DNA from: Marvinbryantia formatexigens DSM 14469
Lineage (GTDB): Bacteria; Bacillota; Clostridia; Lachnospirales; Lachnospiraceae
Assembly: GCF_025148285.1 (NCBI RefSeq)
Contig: NZ_CP102268.1
Coordinates: 496,001-560,000 of the forward strand
Reading direction: 5' to 3'
DNA length: 64,000 nt
The notes beneath the pieces were generated by a model. The model saw only the letters and a list, made by a program, of their open reading frames with translations. It made no database searches and was not told where the DNA came from. The number at the start of each line of letters is the position of its first letter. The stretch's first letter is position 1. Position numbers and translations under genes: made by a program. Below, in pieces: positions 1-8,035 of this stretch.

Positions 1-437
1 AAGGAATCAAAAGAAGTATTTTTTCCGCGCAGCACAAGCCGTTTCAATTCTGCCGCGTTTGCCGCAACCGACTCATTCCCAAGCCGGATGAAAGCCTCCG
101 TACTTCCATCTCCATGATAGTAATAGGGAGTTTCCTGCCCTTTCATCACCTCAACAATAAGCAGATTTTTTCCATCCTCTGTACTTTGAATCTGCATTGT
201 AACCTCTGGAAATGGGTCAATACGCTCTTTTATTTTCTGGCTGACGAATTCAGATGCATTTTTTATATCCTCAATTCCGATTACAGTATCATCGTCTGCA
301 ATACCAAAAATCAATACGCCACCATTTCCGTTCGCAAATGCACTGACACTTTTTAGCCAGCTTTTCGGTTTCCGCATTTCTACTTCCTGTTTTTTATCGT
401 ATTCAGTAGTTTCTCCCAAAAACTCTGATAATTTCAA
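1..437 (-). CDS. AlbA_2 (Schlafen-like) domain protein, 3' end cut by window
   Basis: Reading from a TTG start at 437, the visible 145 residues contain the AlbA_2/AAA_4 fold: KPKSWLKSVSAFANGNGGVL followed by FGIADD, then QKIKERIDPFPEV and an FIRLGNESVAA segment. This is the N-terminal module of the COG2865 family of putative transcriptional regulators or ATP-binding proteins. The start is chosen because GAGGTG lies about 7 nt upstream and no ATG fits. It follows the 47-residue membrane peptide by 23 bp on the same strand, so the two are probably co-transcribed. The C-terminus lies outside the window, so the effector or winged-helix part cannot be seen. The domain call is strong; function is inferred only at family level. 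Confidence 0.75.
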   Translation of the reverse strand, partial: MKLSEFLGETTEYDKKQEVEMRKPKSWLKSVSAFANGNGGVLIFGIADDDTVIGIEDIKNASEFVSQKIKERIDPFPEVTMQIQSTEDGKNLLIVEVMKGQETPYYYHGDGSTEAFIRLGNESVAANAAELKRLVLRGKNTSFDS

Positions 438-460
438 ATCCGCACCTCTTTTCCGAATTT

Positions 461-604
461 TTATCCGCGCTCCAAAAATCCTATAATTGAAAAGCCCAGA
501 CCTACAATCCCAATTCCAATCGTCAGCAGTTCTATTCCCGATGAACAAAGAGAAACTACGATAGCAAAGAGCAGTATTGCAATACCTAATCCGATTTTTT
601 TCAT
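461..604 (-). CDS. Small hydrophobic membrane protein (47 aa)
   Basis: An ATG-initiated frame encodes MKKIGLGIAILLFAIVVSL followed by a second hydrophobic stretch, ending FLERG. It has two short transmembrane-like segments (about residues 5-20 and 26-43) separated by CSSGIE. An AAGGGG ribosome binding site lies about 9 nt upstream, inside one arm of an inverted repeat. I do not recognise the family. The coding reading is supported by the signal, the membrane-like composition and the tight linkage to the AlbA_2 gene downstream. It could be a membrane partner or toxin-like peptide, but nothing in the sequence settles this. Confidence 0.5.
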   Translation of the reverse strand: MKKIGLGIAILLFAIVVSLCSSGIELLTIGIGIVGLGFSIIGFLERG

Positions 605-610
605 AGAAAA

Positions 611-666
611 TGCCCCTTTCTGCTGTTCATAATAATCTATTGATTATCATAACACAGAAAGGGGCA
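611..666. repeat. 12-bp perfect inverted repeat around the small-protein leader
   Basis: TGCCCCTTTCTG at 611-622 is perfectly inverted at 655-666 (CAGAAAGGGGCA) with a 32-bp AT-rich spacer. The inner arm contains the AAGGGG ribosome binding site of the 47-residue peptide gene. The arms could form an RNA stem hiding the binding site, or be a protein operator. Confidence 0.5.
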
Positions 667-691
667 TTCGTCGATAAGCGAAAGCTCCCTT

Positions 692-1564
692 TTATTTTAG
701 AATTTTATAGGACACCATAGATACATATTCCCGTTCTATTTCTGCGTGTAACTTAAACATTTCCACCTGCGTTCGACATTTTTCCAGTTTTTGAAAAAAC
801 ACATCACTCACTGTGTATGCCTGTTGTGGAGATACCCCGCCTTCAATCGCTGCCCTCGACGCAAGCGTCAGTCCTGCTGCCACCATATATTCCAACTGTT
901 TCATGCTTCCTTCCGCCAGCTTCCCAATTTCATCCGTCAGATGCAGTTTATCAAATACCGGTGCCTCAAAATACGCTATATCTCCTTTTCTGATTGCATC
1001 CAGATATTCCTGCTCATATTCGTACTCTACATGTTTCCTTTCTTTTTCAGAAGAATCAAATCGATAATTTGTTAATTCGCTCTCTGTTTTTGTTTTTTCT
1101 ATTGATGTAATCTGATTAAATCCCAGAATCTCTGTTTCTTCTATTTTCTGACCACATATTACATACGCAGACATTGATAAAATATTAGCCAGTTCCAGAA
1201 CTGTCATCCGGGGAATATTCAGATACCGCTGTGTCAAATGATGCTTTTTCCGATAATAATATATACCGTTTCTTTGTTCCGTATCTGTTGTTATATTAAC
1301 AGGACCTCCGATATATAAATTCTTATCCCTGTCTTCCAATGCAATATACGCCACCCACTCATCTTCTGTCATTAAAAGCGGCTCATTCTGCAATTTTTTT
1401 CTTTCCCTTATACGTTCGTACAAAAGCGGATCTAAAAGAAACGGATCGTCATCCCGCTCTTTCATGCCAATACTTTCTAATAAATTACCTTCGTTATCAT
1501 ATATATGGATTGAAAGCCGTTTATTTACAAAAAGCCTTTCAAACCAGAAAGAATACTGAGACAT
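692..1564 (-). CDS. AraC-like regulator lacking its HTH domain (290 aa)
   Basis: The C-terminal half has the hallmark of the clostridial AraC-type regulators: EYLDAIRKGDIAYFEAPV, then LASRAAIEGGVSPQQAYTVSD and a final segment ending VSMVSYKILK. In those proteins this region is followed by a two-helix-turn-helix AraC DNA-binding domain of about 100 residues. Here a stop codon comes immediately where the HTH domain should begin. The start is supported by GGGAGG 9 nt upstream. The protein is either a truncated remnant or a stand-alone sensing domain that works without direct DNA binding. It stands alone between the small peptide gene and a membrane protein gene on the same strand. Confidence 0.6.
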   Translation of the reverse strand: MSQYSFWFERLFVNKRLSIHIYDNEGNLLESIGMKERDDDPFLLDPLLYERIRERKKLQNEPLLMTEDEWVAYIALEDRDKNLYIGGPVNITTDTEQRNGIYYYRKKHHLTQRYLNIPRMTVLELANILSMSAYVICGQKIEETEILGFNQITSIEKTKTESELTNYRFDSSEKERKHVEYEYEQEYLDAIRKGDIAYFEAPVFDKLHLTDEIGKLAEGSMKQLEYMVAAGLTLASRAAIEGGVSPQQAYTVSDVFFQKLEKCRTQVEMFKLHAEIEREYVSMVSYKILK

Positions 1565-1600
1565 AGGGCATTACCTCCCTGCTTCTATTTCCATCCTTTT

Positions 1601-2569
1601 TCAATTTCCCTTACTCCTGCTGCAGGTATTCTCTGACAATTTTCTTTTCATTTTATTTGCCGAATGAACACTGTAACTTCCTATGCCTGATACCAGCAGA
1701 CATACCACAGAACCGGTAACCCCATTCATAAGTTTTACCAAAAGTCCCTGCCCATCGCCAAAGGAAGCGAACATCGCTGTCTGCAATGACAGAATGGAAA
1801 CACAGGCATCAATGTAACCAATATCGCGAATCGCCATTAAAAGCGGTGACTTAAATTTCCGGACTTTTACTACGTTAACAATCGAAATGGTAATTTTGTA
1901 AAATGTATAAGTAGCTACCGCATAAATTAAAAGTCCCGGATACCTTTTTCCATCCTCCCCGCATACCAGGAGAATAACCATCCCACCCAACGCAACTGTC
2001 ATAATCAAAAATAATATTCCACATTTATGGTAAACAGAAATCTCTTCCGCCATCAGTTCATCACTCTGCTCTCTCTTTGCCATTTTCCTGTCATATCTTA
2101 CTGTCAGAAAACGCATCACACTTAACAAGATATAATAAGCGGATAAAGTACCATACCATGCAGACCGGCTGTAGATTCCGATTACTCCATTAAAAAGCGC
2201 AAATATCACATTTAAAATCAATCCGGGAACTGCAAACATCACAGTGCGGTATCTATAATCTCCCGCCATACGGCGTGTAAATGCATTTTCCTCAATTCCC
2301 GTTCTGACTTTTTCTTTTACTCCATACCGCATATCCATAGCCAGATAATAGCCCGCCGAAAACAACGTAACTGCTGCTATCCCGTAAATTATAATCCCGA
2401 CAATACTGCCAAATACTTCTGTAACAACCTGTACAAGTGACAGTGTTACAAAAAAAATCGTTATTAAATATAAAAGTATCCGGTAACGCAACCTTAAAAC
2501 AGGCATTTTTATTTTTGATACTCTCTTTCCCAACGCTTTCCAGTCAGGTATCTTTTTCCTGTCTGACAT
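1601..2569 (-). CDS. Multi-pass membrane protein of unknown function (322 aa)
   Basis: The internal ATG at 2569 is preferred to one 15 nt upstream because GGGAGGATTCT directly precedes it. After a basic N-terminus, hydrophobic stretches occur near residues 30-50, 55-75, 110-130, 140-155, 185-205, 220-235 and 280-305, giving about seven membrane segments. Between them is a basic loop (VRYDRKMAKREQSDELMAEE). No catalytic motif is visible and I do not recognise the family. It lies 36 bp upstream of the AraC-like gene on the same strand and may be co-transcribed with it. Base composition is lower in GC than the cooS region that follows. Confidence 0.6.
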   Translation of the reverse strand: MSDRKKIPDWKALGKRVSKIKMPVLRLRYRILLYLITIFFVTLSLVQVVTEVFGSIVGIIIYGIAAVTLFSAGYYLAMDMRYGVKEKVRTGIEENAFTRRMAGDYRYRTVMFAVPGLILNVIFALFNGVIGIYSRSAWYGTLSAYYILLSVMRFLTVRYDRKMAKREQSDELMAEEISVYHKCGILFLIMTVALGGMVILLVCGEDGKRYPGLLIYAVATYTFYKITISIVNVVKVRKFKSPLLMAIRDIGYIDACVSILSLQTAMFASFGDGQGLLVKLMNGVTGSVVCLLVSGIGSYSVHSANKMKRKLSENTCSRSKGN

Positions 2570-2598
2570 AGAATCCTCCCACAATGCTCTGGTGTCCC

Positions 2599-2630
2599 AA
2601 AAAAGTGCAGCAGATATTCCGCCGCACTTT
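2599..2630 (-). terminator. Rho-independent terminator of the importer operon
   Basis: On the minus strand AAAGTGCGGCGG, loop AATAT and CTGCTGCACTTT form a 12-bp stem with two G-U pairs, followed by six T residues. It lies downstream of the ABC ATPase gene. Confidence 0.85.
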
Positions 2631-2764
2631 CCCCTGTTTTAATCCTTTAATAAAAGGCATCAGACAAAGAAGAATAACAATTCATTCTTTATTATTTATA
2701 ATATATCATCAGATTGTTTTTGTAATGTTTAACTTTTGTTTCAGTTTTATTAATCTTTTCCGGA

Positions 2765-3607
2765 CTAAATGTAATACTCCACTGTTCTCTCGGTTTTCAT
2801 GTTGAAGACTGCAAATATTTTGTCCCTCATCATAATAAATTCGTCGGAGGTACGGTCTCTGACATGACCGAGCTGCACGTCGACAATGCTCCTGATCCTG
2901 CCGGGGTTCGGCGTCATAACGACGATCCGGTCCGCCAGAAACACCGCTTCTTCGATGTCATGGGTGACAAAAACGATTGTCTTTTTCTCCTCATCCGACA
3001 GTCTGCGCACATCATCCTGGAGCTTCATCCGCGTGATGGCGTCCAGCGCGCCGAACGGTTCATCCATAAACAAAATCTCCGGGTCTGCCGCCAGCGCCCT
3101 GGCTATCGCCACCCGCTGCTGCATTCCTCCCGACAGTTGTCCGGGATGATGGTGCCGGAAATCGCCAAGCCCCACCATTTCAAGATATCTGTCAGCAATT
3201 TTACTGCGCTGCGCCCTGGGAAGCTTTTTCGTCTCCAGCCCCAGCTCCACGTTTTTGCGGACCGTCCTCCAGGGAAGCAGACCGTAATTCTGGAATATCG
3301 TCACATAGCGCGGATCCGGCCTTTTCACCGCCTCCCCGTCTATGGCGACGCTTCCCTTGGCAGCTTTCTCAAATCCCGCCATCACGTTCAGAAGGGTCGT
3401 CTTGCCGCAGCCGGACGGCCCCAGAAGACAGATAAATTCCCCTTTCCCGACAAAGAGCGATACATCATCCAGCGCCCGGAACTCCCCTTTCTTCTGCGCA
3501 TATGTCACGGTTACATTTCTGACATCGATATAGGCACTGTTATCTGTGTGCGCTCTGTTTTCTGTCTGCGCTCTGTTTTCTGTCTGCGCTCTGTTTTCTG
3601 TCTGCAT
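2765..3607 (-). CDS. ABC transporter ATP-binding protein, SsuB/TauB type
   Basis: This 280-residue nucleotide-binding subunit carries all ABC motifs: Walker A GPSGCGKTT (63-71), Q-loop IFQNYGLLPWRT, signature LSGGMQQRVAIARAL, Walker B ILFMDEPFGALD and the H-loop FVTHD. The LLPWRT and FGALDAITR wording is typical of the nitrate/sulfonate/taurine class of importers. It would energise the adjacent permease and lipoprotein. The N-terminus is odd: QTENRA is repeated three times before the real domain begins at about residue 26, encoded by an 18-bp tandem repeat. The start ATG has GTGAGG upstream and follows the permease stop by 6 bp. The substrate cannot be read from the sequence. Confidence 0.9.
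   Translation of the reverse strand: MQTENRAQTENRAQTENRAHTDNSAYIDVRNVTVTYAQKKGEFRALDDVSLFVGKGEFICLLGPSGCGKTTLLNVMAGFEKAAKGSVAIDGEAVKRPDPRYVTIFQNYGLLPWRTVRKNVELGLETKKLPRAQRSKIADRYLEMVGLGDFRHHHPGQLSGGMQQRVAIARALAADPEILFMDEPFGALDAITRMKLQDDVRRLSDEEKKTIVFVTHDIEEAVFLADRIVVMTPNPGRIRSIVDVQLGHVRDRTSDEFIMMRDKIFAVFNMKTERTVEYYI
3546..3604. repeat. 18-bp coding tandem repeat, three copies
   Basis: Three consecutive copies of CTCTGTTTTCTGTCTGCG-like sequence encode QTENRA repeats at the N-terminus of the ABC ATPase. The fourth, diverged copy reads HTDNSA. The repeat lies outside the conserved fold and probably adds a flexible tail. Confidence 0.8.
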
Positions 3608-3613
3608 CTTTCC

Positions 3614-4414
3614 TCACCTGCCCTTTCCGTATTCCGGCGCACGAAAGCCCCAGATCTGCGCCACCTTTTTCTCAAACAATCCTATCAGAAAATCCAGCGC
3701 AAGCCCCACCAGTCCGATCGTCAGCATGACCGCCAGCAGCGCATCCGCGCGGATACAGTTTTTCGCGTCCATGACCAGAAAGCCCAGCCCGGTCTGGGAA
3801 CCCACCATTTCTCCCGATACCAGGAAGATCCAGCAGGTGCCAAGCGCCATGTGAAGGCTGGAGGCAATCTGTGGAAACACCGCCGGAAATACAATTTTCA
3901 GCAGCGTCTCCGGCTGTGACAGTCTGAAGTTTTCCGCCACCTTCAGGTAGACCCGGTCCACATTCTTCACTGCCGCAGCTGTGGAGAGCAGCACCGGAAA
4001 AAATCCGGCAATAAAGATAATGGCAATCGCCGGGACATCCCCGATTCCCACCCAGAGCACAATGAACGGCAGCCACGCCACCGGAGCAATGGGACGCAAA
4101 AGCTGGATGACCGGATTGACGTAAGCGAACACAGCCGGGAACCAGCCCAGCAGAAGCCCGGACAATACCCCCAGCCCCACCGACGCAAGATAGCCGGCAA
4201 GAAATCTTATCATGCTGGCCCTAAGGTGCCCGATAAGCGTAATCTGTGAGGAGCTCCCCGCCAGCCCGGTCGTGCAGAGCTCCACAAACGCCTCCAGTAC
4301 CTTCCGGGGTCCCGGAAAAAGCACGGGGTTAAAATTTCCAAAAGTAACGGCAAGCTGCCAGATAAGCAGCAGCCCCGCAAAGGACAGCACTGTCCGTCTG
4401 ATAACTCGAATCAT
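3614..4414 (-). CDS. ABC transporter permease, SsuC/TauC type
   Basis: The 266-residue protein has about six membrane segments, starting LSFAGLLLIWQLAVTFG, and the cytoplasmic EAA-like loop (ENFRLSQPETLLKIVFPAVFPQI) that docks on the ATPase. GWFPAVFAYVNPVIQLLRPI and AWLPFIVLWVGIGDVPAIAII match the binding-protein-dependent permeases for sulfonate, taurine or nitrate. The start has AAGGAG upstream. It lies between the binding protein and ATPase genes, so the three form one importer operon. The neighbouring cooS, on the same strand upstream, suggests that the imported compound serves or is acted on by that enzyme; this is inference. Confidence 0.9.
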   Translation of the reverse strand: MIRVIRRTVLSFAGLLLIWQLAVTFGNFNPVLFPGPRKVLEAFVELCTTGLAGSSSQITLIGHLRASMIRFLAGYLASVGLGVLSGLLLGWFPAVFAYVNPVIQLLRPIAPVAWLPFIVLWVGIGDVPAIAIIFIAGFFPVLLSTAAAVKNVDRVYLKVAENFRLSQPETLLKIVFPAVFPQIASSLHMALGTCWIFLVSGEMVGSQTGLGFLVMDAKNCIRADALLAVMLTIGLVGLALDFLIGLFEKKVAQIWGFRAPEYGKGR

Positions 4415-4557
4415 GATAGGTATCTCCTTCCGGCTTTTTTATTCCCGCATACCGCAGACCCGGCACAATCGCCCGCGCACATCCGGTGTCTGCCGCGCAG
4501 CTTTTTATGCCCACGCGCATCCAGTGTATGACCCGCCGTCTGCCGCGCGATATCGGA

Positions 4558-5613
4558 CTACTCCTGTGTCTGGTAGACAAAATCCTCATAGGCAGGCGGA
4601 TTTTCATTAATTCCGTAAGCTACGACCTTATCCTCCAGCGTCTGATAAGCTTCCTTCGTAATCGCAAGGTCGTCAAAACGAATCCACTCCAGCGACTGCT
4701 CCAGCACGTCCGCATTCTGTCCCAGATACTGTTCTGCAATCTGCTGTGCCTTTTCCTTATCCAGCGATTTCCCCGCCTCGTTATATTTTTCCAGGAGAAA
4801 ATCCGTTGTCTCCGGATTGTTTTCGATAAAGCTTCCGTTCAGGACCAGAGCACAGCACAGCGAATCGTCCCAGAGCTCCTCCGAATGATACAGTACATGA
4901 CCAAACCCCTGGGCGACTGCCTGCGCGCCGAACGGTTCCGCCACGCAATATCCGTCGATGGAGCCGCCCGCCAGCGCCGACGGCATTTCAGAGGGCGCAA
5001 GCTGCACGACCTTCACATCGCTGATGGAAAGCCCGTTCTCCGTCAGCATATCGTTCAGCAGGATATTGTGCGACGACTGCGTGTGCGGTATCGCAAAGGT
5101 TTTTCCCTGCAGGCCGGCGGCGGATGTAATCCCGTCGGAGACGACAATCACATTCCCGTCCTTGTGTCCCAGAGCCGCCGCCTTCAAATCGATTCCCTGT
5201 CCGGCGGCGCTCATGGCAAGCTCAATCAGGACAGAGGCGCCATCGATGCGTCCCGCGTTCAGTGCGTCCGTAAGGTCTGACCAGGAGCTGAATTTTTCCA
5301 GCTCTATCACAACAGCTCCGTCCTCCGCATCCAGCAGCTCCTTCTCCGCAAGCAGAGCGAGCGCGTGGGTAATCGGCAGATATCCAAGGCGTACCACCTG
5401 CTGCCCGGACGCGGCGTCATCCCCCGCCGCTTCGCTGTCCACCGCTGCCGCATTATTTCCCGCCGCCTCGCTGTCCGCCGCTGCACTATTTCCTGCCGTC
5501 TCACTGTCCGCCGCCGTCTGCCCGGCATTTCCCCCGTTTCCGCACGCCGTCAGCGCCGCTGCCGCGAGCAGCGCAGCCAGAATCATTCCTGTCACACGCT
5601 TCCATTTTTTCAT
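4558..5613 (-). CDS. Lipoprotein substrate-binding protein of the importer (NMT1/TauA-like)
   Basis: Starting at the ATG with AGGAGG upstream, the protein begins with a lipoprotein signal (LLAAAALTAC, lipidated Cys24). An Ala/Ser/Glu/Asp-rich linker with imperfect repeats (DSEAAGNNAAA type) follows. From about residue 65 it reads as an NMT1/SsuA-type binding fold: VRLGYLPITHALALLAEKEL, LNAGRIDGASVLIELA, GKTFAIPHTQSSHNILLNDM and GSIDGYCVAEPFGAQA. It should capture a small molecule outside the membrane for the SsuBC-like permease. Family members bind sulfonates, nitrate, bicarbonate or thiamine precursors; the ligand here is unknown. A frame extends upstream to 5715, but that part consists of tandem repeat DNA. 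Confidence 0.88.
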   Translation of the reverse strand: MKKWKRVTGMILAALLAAAALTACGNGGNAGQTAADSETAGNSAAADSEAAGNNAAAVDSEAAGDDAASGQQVVRLGYLPITHALALLAEKELLDAEDGAVVIELEKFSSWSDLTDALNAGRIDGASVLIELAMSAAGQGIDLKAAALGHKDGNVIVVSDGITSAAGLQGKTFAIPHTQSSHNILLNDMLTENGLSISDVKVVQLAPSEMPSALAGGSIDGYCVAEPFGAQAVAQGFGHVLYHSEELWDDSLCCALVLNGSFIENNPETTDFLLEKYNEAGKSLDKEKAQQIAEQYLGQNADVLEQSLEWIRFDDLAITKEAYQTLEDKVVAYGINENPPAYEDFVYQTQE

Positions 5614-5640
5614 AATCGTTTTCCTCCTGTCCATTTCCAT

Positions 5641-5736
5641 TCTGATACCATTTCTGCTCTGTCCGATGCTGTTCTGATGCCATTCCTGCTCTGTCTGATG
5701 CTGTTCTGATACCATTCCTGCTCTGTCTGATGCTGT
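5641..5736. repeat. 32-bp tandem repeat, three copies, between cooS and the binding protein gene
   Basis: Units at 5641-5672, 5673-5704 and 5705-5736 begin TCTGATACCATTTCTGCTCT or a close variant and differ at only a few positions. They fill most of the gap between cooS and the importer genes, in the probable leader of the importer transcript. Confidence 0.9.
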
Positions 5737-5783
5737 TTTTCCAGATAGCCGGAAATGCCTGCCGCAGAAACCCCGTTATTGTA

Positions 5784-7919
5784 TCACTCCCAGCCGAGAG
5801 CTCTTCTTTTTGCCTTTATATCCTCCACAATCTTTCTGCCCAGTGCTTTGGGGTCTGTATCCACATGCATGACCGACCCCAGCGTCTCCCTGGTCCCTTC
5901 CTTCAGAAAATGAATCACATTGGCGGAGCCGTGAATCTGCGCTTCCACACAATGATAGGAATTAACGCCCATCAGACGGAAGCCCAGCGCCGCATCGATG
6001 CCCTTCTCATTTCCCCACTCCGGAGAGGTAAACGCATACGGCATTTCGTAAATATGCTTTCCCAGCGCCTGCGCCACCCCGGCAAAAATGCCGGAGGAGC
6101 GGGTATTATCAATACATTCTCCCACATGCCAGACGGGCGGAAGGTCCGGCTGCAGAAATTCCCGCAGGCTTTCCCCTGTCCTGTCCCAGGCGGATACCGT
6201 GCAGTACCCCAGCTTCATCAGCGGAAACGCGGCGCATCCGTTTGTCAGTATCAGCACATTGTTCTCCAGCAGGACATCCGCTACATCAATGATAGCGCGC
6301 TCATACAGCACCTTGGGATTATTGCAGCCGACCATATTGACGATCCCCAGAATCTGACCGCTCTTTACCGCCTCCGCCAGCGGCCGCATACTGCCAAACC
6401 GTTTATGTACATATTCCACGGAAAATCCCACCTCCGCCTCCACCTCATACGGCGGAATAAAAACGGGAATCCCCCTTCTCGCCTCAAAGCTTTCGATTGC
6501 CCGCTCCACAATCCGCTCCGCAATCTTCTGCGTCTCGCCGATATTGGAGTGATGATGGTCATAGGCGATATGCTCCGCTCCCGGAAGCCGGGCGGAATCG
6601 CTGGTGGTAACTACTGTGGTTCTGTAGCACTTCGCCACCTCCATGATAGAGGGAAACACATCCTGCACATCCGCCACCCACAAATCCAGCGCGCCGGTGC
6701 CCATGACCAGCTCCGCCGTGACCGCATTGGAGAGCGGAATCACTCCCGCATAGCGGTACATCGCGGAAAGACCGGAGCAGCAGATTCCGTAAAAGCGGAT
6801 CCCCTTCGCTCCCCTTTCCTGCGCAAGCTTCTGGTATTTCTCACTCATTCCTGTTTTTACGATCTGACTGACCAGCAAAGGTAGATGTCCGTGCACTGCA
6901 ATGTTTACATAGCCCTCCTTCAGCGCGCCGATATTGACCTTCGAGGTCACCCGGTCCCCGACGCCAAACAGACTGTCCGTAGCAATATTAGATGCCACCA
7001 CCCCGGTAAATGTAAACGCCAGCCCGCAGCGCAGAAACTGCTGCATAATACTCCTCCAGTCCCCGTCCGTGCCGCAGCCCGACTTGTGATACGCCTCAAA
7101 AACCTCGTGATAGGCGCTGACCGGCAGAATATCCAGCTTTTCCCAGACCTTTTGTCTTTCCTGTGGAGCACACGCTTCGATGGTTCTGTATGTATCCGGC
7201 TCCGTGCGGGAGAGATCCTCAAGCAGCGCATCCGCCAGATCGACGGCAATCTTTTTCACGCTCCGGTTTTTCGTCTTTATCCCGAACGCCTGCGCCATCG
7301 CCTTTACCTTATATTCCCCTATGATCGGAAGGTCCAGCTTCCCCTGCCCCGCCCATTTCAGAGCAAGAATCACCTCTCTGGCGTGCATACCGTGCTGTGC
7401 CGCCCCGGCAGCCGCCGAGCGCAGCAGATTTCTTGCGACGATCAGATCCGCATCCGCCCCACAGACGCCCCGCGGGCTTTTCGGCGTAATCCGGCAGGGA
7501 CCCATATTACAGATTTTGCAGCAGGTTCCGGATAAGCCGTAGCTGCACAGCGGTTTCTGGCTGTCAAACCGGTCGAACGCTGTATCCGCGCCAATCTGCT
7601 CCATGTTCCGCATCATCTGGCGCACCGCCGGGTCCGGCGTCTTATCCAGCACATCCTGTCTGGAGGGAAAAGTCTTTTTATATTCCGCCACCGCTTTCAT
7701 ATAGTCGTCCGTAAATCCGGCTTCGTGAAAATGCTCATACAAATTGCCGTTTTCATCAATGTGCGTGTGCGTCTGCCCGCCTCCGTCCGCCGGAACCAGC
7801 ACTTTCGGTATCCCGTGGTCATCAAACCCAATCAGTGCCCTGTGCTGATGCGTGCTCTCCCCGCCGCTCTTCTCCGGGTGAATACCTTCCTTTTTCTGGT
7901 AACTGCCGCCCTTTGCCAT
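5784..7919 (-). CDS. cooS: CooS-type CO dehydrogenase homologue with altered cluster C
   Basis: The 711-residue protein aligns with nickel CO dehydrogenases. Cluster D/B cysteines are present: Cys125, Cys133, Cys134, Cys137, Cys142 and Cys153 in LCSYGLSGTCCKICNMGPC and GVCG. Most cluster C ligands are also present: His345, Cys381, Cys532 (GCNNP), Cys562 (TNGCAA), Cys602 (GECIDNTR) and a conserved Lys639. The Cys normally in the DVQC motif is Asp420 (VADVQDVFPS), and the usual CCTGNE is CCSGLS. An extra N-terminal region of about 85 residues contains HTHIDENGNLYEHFHEAGF, a likely metal-binding stretch. No CooC, CooF, CooJ or acetyl-CoA synthase gene is near. The neighbour is an SsuABC-like importer. 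Family membership is sure; CO oxidation is doubtful. A reductase-type activity on another small substrate is possible. Confidence 0.85.
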   Translation of the reverse strand: MAKGGSYQKKEGIHPEKSGGESTHQHRALIGFDDHGIPKVLVPADGGGQTHTHIDENGNLYEHFHEAGFTDDYMKAVAEYKKTFPSRQDVLDKTPDPAVRQMMRNMEQIGADTAFDRFDSQKPLCSYGLSGTCCKICNMGPCRITPKSPRGVCGADADLIVARNLLRSAAAGAAQHGMHAREVILALKWAGQGKLDLPIIGEYKVKAMAQAFGIKTKNRSVKKIAVDLADALLEDLSRTEPDTYRTIEACAPQERQKVWEKLDILPVSAYHEVFEAYHKSGCGTDGDWRSIMQQFLRCGLAFTFTGVVASNIATDSLFGVGDRVTSKVNIGALKEGYVNIAVHGHLPLLVSQIVKTGMSEKYQKLAQERGAKGIRFYGICCSGLSAMYRYAGVIPLSNAVTAELVMGTGALDLWVADVQDVFPSIMEVAKCYRTTVVTTSDSARLPGAEHIAYDHHHSNIGETQKIAERIVERAIESFEARRGIPVFIPPYEVEAEVGFSVEYVHKRFGSMRPLAEAVKSGQILGIVNMVGCNNPKVLYERAIIDVADVLLENNVLILTNGCAAFPLMKLGYCTVSAWDRTGESLREFLQPDLPPVWHVGECIDNTRSSGIFAGVAQALGKHIYEMPYAFTSPEWGNEKGIDAALGFRLMGVNSYHCVEAQIHGSANVIHFLKEGTRETLGSVMHVDTDPKALGRKIVEDIKAKRRALGWE

Positions 7920-8035
7920 AACAAGCCCTCCTTTTTATGAAGCCGGATTCCCAGCGATTGTTTACCGGTTTTCTTCCTTCCGTAACCGTTCCTTTCACTG
8001 TCCTTATTCATATTTTTCCTATATATTTAGTAGGA

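Noticed and set aside
2864-3919. Long plus-strand open frame (351 codons) opposite the importer genes
   Set aside because: It lies antisense to the ABC ATPase and permease, whose motifs are complete; no ribosome binding site or recognisable domain.
5730-6884. Plus-strand frame of 384 codons opposite cooS
   Set aside because: Composition is that of an antisense shadow of a GC-rich gene; no domain.
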